Made by a program: the position numbers and the translations under genes. The notes below the pieces were generated by a model. It worked only from the letters and a program-made list of their open reading frames with translations. It was not told the origin of the DNA and searched no databases. From Candidatus Kaistia colombiensis (lineage in GTDB: Bacteria > Pseudomonadota > Alphaproteobacteria > Rhizobiales > Kaistiaceae), in the NCBI GenBank assembly GCA_029203105.1, contig CP119318.1, positions 2,122,501 through 2,186,500 on the forward strand: a DNA stretch of 64,000 nt, in the 5' to 3' direction. This document shows positions 62,000 to 64,000 of this stretch, one piece after another (position 1 is the first letter of the stretch; each line of letters starts with the position of its first letter).

Positions 62000-62095
62000 C
62001 GTTTCGAGCGAAGTGGATACCGGTTCGCGGGAAGAAGACGCGACCGGCCAAAGAGTTAGAGCCCTTCATCGTTGCCATGGAGCGATGAAGGGCTG
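62000..62095. repeat. Rhizobial-type intergenic repeat with terminal hairpin
   Basis: The block from TTTCGAGCGAAGTGGATACC through CGGTTCGCG to TTAGAGC resembles a dispersed repeat I remember from many Hyphomicrobiales genomes. It ends in a strong hairpin: AGCCCTTCATCG (62060-62071) pairs with CGATGAAGGGCT (62083-62094). It lies between convergent genes and could also serve as a transcript end. Only one copy is in this window. Confidence 0.55.
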
Positions 62096-62101
62096 TCGCC
62101 G

Positions 62102-62686
62102 TCAGTCGCGGGCGATGATCTCGCGGCCGTAGAGCGTCTCGACTTCCTTGTAGAAGCCGGTCTTGCGGCGCTTCAGGAAGCGCGGGCGGCGGCCCTTCAG
62201 CGACGACGGCGCGCGTCGCGACTTCGACTGGCCGATGACGAGCGGGCCCAGCTGGTCGAGCGGAGCGCGGACGGTGCCGTCGCCATCGACGATCAGGAGC
62301 GGCAGGCCGAGCGCGCGGCCCCAGGCCTGCCAGTCGGCGGCGACATCCTCGCCGTCGCCGAGATCCTCGACGACGACCAGCGGCAGCGACATGGCCGGGT
62401 CACGGTGCAGCAGCTCGACCGTGGTGCGGATCGCGCCGGTCTCGGCGTCGCCGGTCATGCGCACGGCAACGCCGCGAAAGGCGCTGACCGGGGTGGAGAG
62501 GGTGGTCGGGATGCCGCCGAGGCGGCGCTTCACGATCGCCAGTTCGCGGTCGATGTAGACGGCCGGCGTGGTGGCCGAGGCGGGGCCGGCGAGGGCGGCG
62601 GAGTAGCGCACCGGCAGCGCGAAGGGATCGAGCCGCAGGTGGTTGCCAAGAGCGCCATGTGCCGCCTGAACCGTTGCGTTTGCCAT
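62102..62686 (-). CDS. DUF6101-like protein of unknown function
   Basis: A 194-residue cytoplasmic protein with no membrane segment. It starts MANATVQAAHGALGNHLRLD and contains TPAVYIDRELAIVKRRLGGI, LPLVVVEDLGDGEDVAADWQ and a basic C-terminal region SLKGRRPRFLKRRKTGF. It matches, by memory, a conserved alphaproteobacterial family listed as DUF6101. The ATG at 62686 is preferred over 62701 because the family starts at this Met. A perfect CtrA box lies 37 bases upstream, implying cell-cycle control. Confidence 0.78.
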   Translation of the reverse strand: MANATVQAAHGALGNHLRLDPFALPVRYSAALAGPASATTPAVYIDRELAIVKRRLGGIPTTLSTPVSAFRGVAVRMTGDAETGAIRTTVELLHRDPAMSLPLVVVEDLGDGEDVAADWQAWGRALGLPLLIVDGDGTVRAPLDQLGPLVIGQSKSRRAPSSLKGRRPRFLKRRKTGFYKEVETLYGREIIARD

Positions 62687-62701
62687 TGCCTTGCACTCCA
62701 T

Positions 62702-63133
62702 CGCTGTCTCGCTTCGGCCCGGTTAACAGGACCTTAAGGGGGGTGGCCCGGTGGCCGGGGCCCGCTCTCTGTTGAAGCGACAATGCCATGCGATCCGCCA
62801 TTCGGAGCTTAAGGGACATGGTTAACGGCCCGGCGATCGCGGGCAGGGTTAGCGGCCGGTGATCGAAGACGGTTGACGAAAACTTGCCGAAATGTGGCAC
62901 GCCATGCGGCGATGGCGGCAGTCCGCCATTTGCGTCGGGGAGGGCGGCGGGAGGGGCGGGTGCATGCCGCGCGCCTCGCGCAACGCATCCGTGCAGCGGG
63001 CCGGCATCTCCCTGTGGACGTCGATCGGCGGGCGGCGGCGAACGTCAACTTTTGCCGCCGACCCGGCGTCGAAGTATCAACATCTGGCGACGCGGGGCCT
63101 GCCTCGGTATGGCAGGGTGTCCGGGAGCCCCGC
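62702..63133. other. Intergenic region with CtrA box, otherwise empty
   Basis: About 430 bases between the DUF6101-like gene and the end of the FAD oxidase gene. Several frames are open because of the GC content, but none has a ribosome site or recognisable protein. Apart from the CtrA box at 62723 I see no structured element. Confidence 0.5.
62723..62737 (-). promoter_or_regulatory. CtrA binding site
   Basis: Read on the minus strand, TTAAGGTCCTGTTAAC fits the full CtrA consensus TTAA-N7-TTAAC. It points at the DUF6101-like gene, 37 bases upstream of its start. CtrA is the master cell-cycle response regulator of Alphaproteobacteria. Confidence 0.7.
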
Positions 63134-64000
63134 TCAGGGCCGCAGCATCTTGCCGGGATTGAGGATGCCGTTCGGGTCGAGCGCCTGCTTGATCGAATGC
63201 ATCATCGCCATGGCGACCGGTCCCTTGGCCGCCGGCAGCAGGTCGCGTTTCAGGCGGCCGATGCCGTGCTCGGCCGAGATCGAGCCGTGATATCTAGTGA
63301 CGATGCCGTGGATGAGGGCGTTGACCTCGTCCCAGCGGTCGAGGAAGGCCTGCTTGTCGGCGCCGACGGGCTGCGAAATGTTGAAATGGATGTTGCCGTC
63401 GCCGAGATGGCCGAACGGCACCGGCCGGCAACCCGGGACGAAGGCCTCGATCGCCGTGATCGCCTCGTCGAGGAAGGCCGGCACGCTCGCGACCGGGACG
63501 GAGACGTCGTGCTTGATCGAGCCGCCTTCCGGCTTCTGCGCCTCCGACATGCCGTGCCGCATCCGCCAGAAGGTGTTCCGCGCGGCGAGCGACTGGGCGA
63601 TGCTGGCGTCGGCGACCACGCCATCCTCGAAGGCGGTGGCGAGGATGTCCTCGATCGCGCTTCGCGCCGCCTCGTCGGAATGGCCGGACGAGATCTCCAT
63701 CAGCGCATACCAGGGCGCGGCGGTGCCGACCGGCTCGCGCGAGCCGGGTATGTGGCGCAGCACGAAATCGACGCCGATGCGCGGCATCAGCTCGAAACCG
63801 GTCAGATCATGCCCGGCGCGATCGCGGGCGAGATTGAACAAGGCCAGTGCGGCGGCGGGGTCGGCCAGGGCCGCGAAGGCGACCGCCTGGCCTTTTGGTC
63901 GCGGGTAAAGCTTCAGCACGGCGGCGGTGACGATGCCGAGCGTGCCTTCGCCGCCGATGAAGAGTTGCTTCAGGTCGTAGCCGGTATTGTCCTTGCGCAG
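63134..64000 (-). CDS. FAD-binding oxidoreductase, GlcD/D-lactate dehydrogenase type (C-terminal part)
   Basis: The gene runs off the window, with 288 C-terminal residues visible. The first visible stretch, GYDLKQLFIGGEGTLGIVTA, is the end of the PCMH FAD-binding domain. The catalytic C-terminal domain follows, with FGHLGDGNIHFNISQPVG and the closing ISAEHGIGRLKRDLLPAAKG, and ends LDPNGILNPGKMLRP. It is a distant paralogue of the GlcD at the other end of the window. Members oxidise D-lactate, D-2-hydroxyglutarate or similar 2-hydroxyacids; the substrate is unknown. Confidence 0.9.
   Translation of the reverse strand: MRKDNTGYDLKQLFIGGEGTLGIVTAAVLKLYPRPKGQAVAFAALADPAAALALFNLARDRAGHDLTGFELMPRIGVDFVLRHIPGSREPVGTAAPWYALMEISSGHSDEAARSAIEDILATAFEDGVVADASIAQSLAARNTFWRMRHGMSEAQKPEGGSIKHDVSVPVASVPAFLDEAITAIEAFVPGCRPVPFGHLGDGNIHFNISQPVGADKQAFLDRWDEVNALIHGIVTRYHGSISAEHGIGRLKRDLLPAAKGPVAMAMMHSIKQALDPNGILNPGKMLRP

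Noticed and set aside
62811..62830. Second TTAA...TTAA pair near the CtrA box
   Set aside because: The spacing is nine bases rather than seven, so it does not fit the CtrA consensus.
62898..62912. TGGCACG resembling the -24 half of a sigma-54 promoter
   Set aside because: The expected TTGC at -12 is absent, and no gene starts just downstream.
62892..63290. 132-codon plus-strand frame near the window end
   Set aside because: It runs into the FAD oxidase gene on the other strand, has no ribosome site and resembles no protein family.

Overview
The window is a GC-rich chromosomal stretch from an alphaproteobacterium, most likely a member of the Hyphomicrobiales (Rhizobiales). The evidence is gene content: small families typical of that order (DUF1488, DUF2093, DUF4170, a DUF6101-like protein, the TIGR01459 HAD family), HisZ next to HisG, a CIRCE-controlled groESL, a perfect CtrA box, and rhizobial-style intergenic palindromes. 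The genus cannot be fixed from this sequence alone. I see no rRNA, tRNA, insertion sequence, prophage or CRISPR array. It reads as core genome with a few accessory islands.

Layout. 0-11 kb: a truncated LysR gene diverges from the glycolate oxidase genes glcD, glcE and glcF, which are interrupted by a reverse-strand gene for a small secreted protein. Then come a DUF1488 protein, a TMEM175-type channel, an AraC regulator, a TPP riboswitch driving thiM-thiE, malate synthase and a glyoxalase-like gene. Glycolate oxidase makes glyoxylate and malate synthase consumes it, so the two loci fit one pathway. 11-17 kb: a drug-efflux locus with two DHA2 pumps, an EmrA-type adaptor and a divergent TetR repressor; two palindromic operators lie between adaptor and repressor. 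17-28 kb: an L,D-transpeptidase, an SbmA/BacA-like ABC protein, DoxX, hisS-hisZ-hisG, a tiny protein, tag, a second L,D-transpeptidase, a lipoprotein, ribF and a HAD phosphatase.

29-37 kb is the least ordinary part. Two tandem paralogues have a winged-helix-like N-terminus, one membrane segment, a TolB-like domain and TPR-like repeats, which is a CadC-style architecture. They are followed by a receiver-AAA-Fis sigma-54 activator with no kinase beside it. Next are a periplasmic protein and a three-gene phospholipid cassette: a YnbA-like CDP-alcohol phosphatidyltransferase with two Asp-to-Asn changes, a CdsA-like enzyme and a PlsC-like acyltransferase. 37-46 kb: groES-groEL, a DJ-1/PfpI protein, a ribbon-helix-helix protein, tadA, an RluB-type pseudouridine synthase with a very long Arg/Gly tail, rsmD, and a pair of M16 peptidases (one active, one degenerate).

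46-64 kb: a Kef-type antiporter; a cell-envelope operon (pmbA, cysQ-like, DUF4170, DUF374 acyltransferase, waaA, lpxK); DUF2093; mutL; a PhnA-like protein; purD; a beta-barrel protein; a GNAT; ubiA; a methyltransferase; a DUF6101-like gene preceded by a CtrA box; and the C-terminal part of an FAD-linked oxidase that runs off the end. A palindromic intergenic repeat of 115-121 bp occurs three times between 46 and 57 kb.
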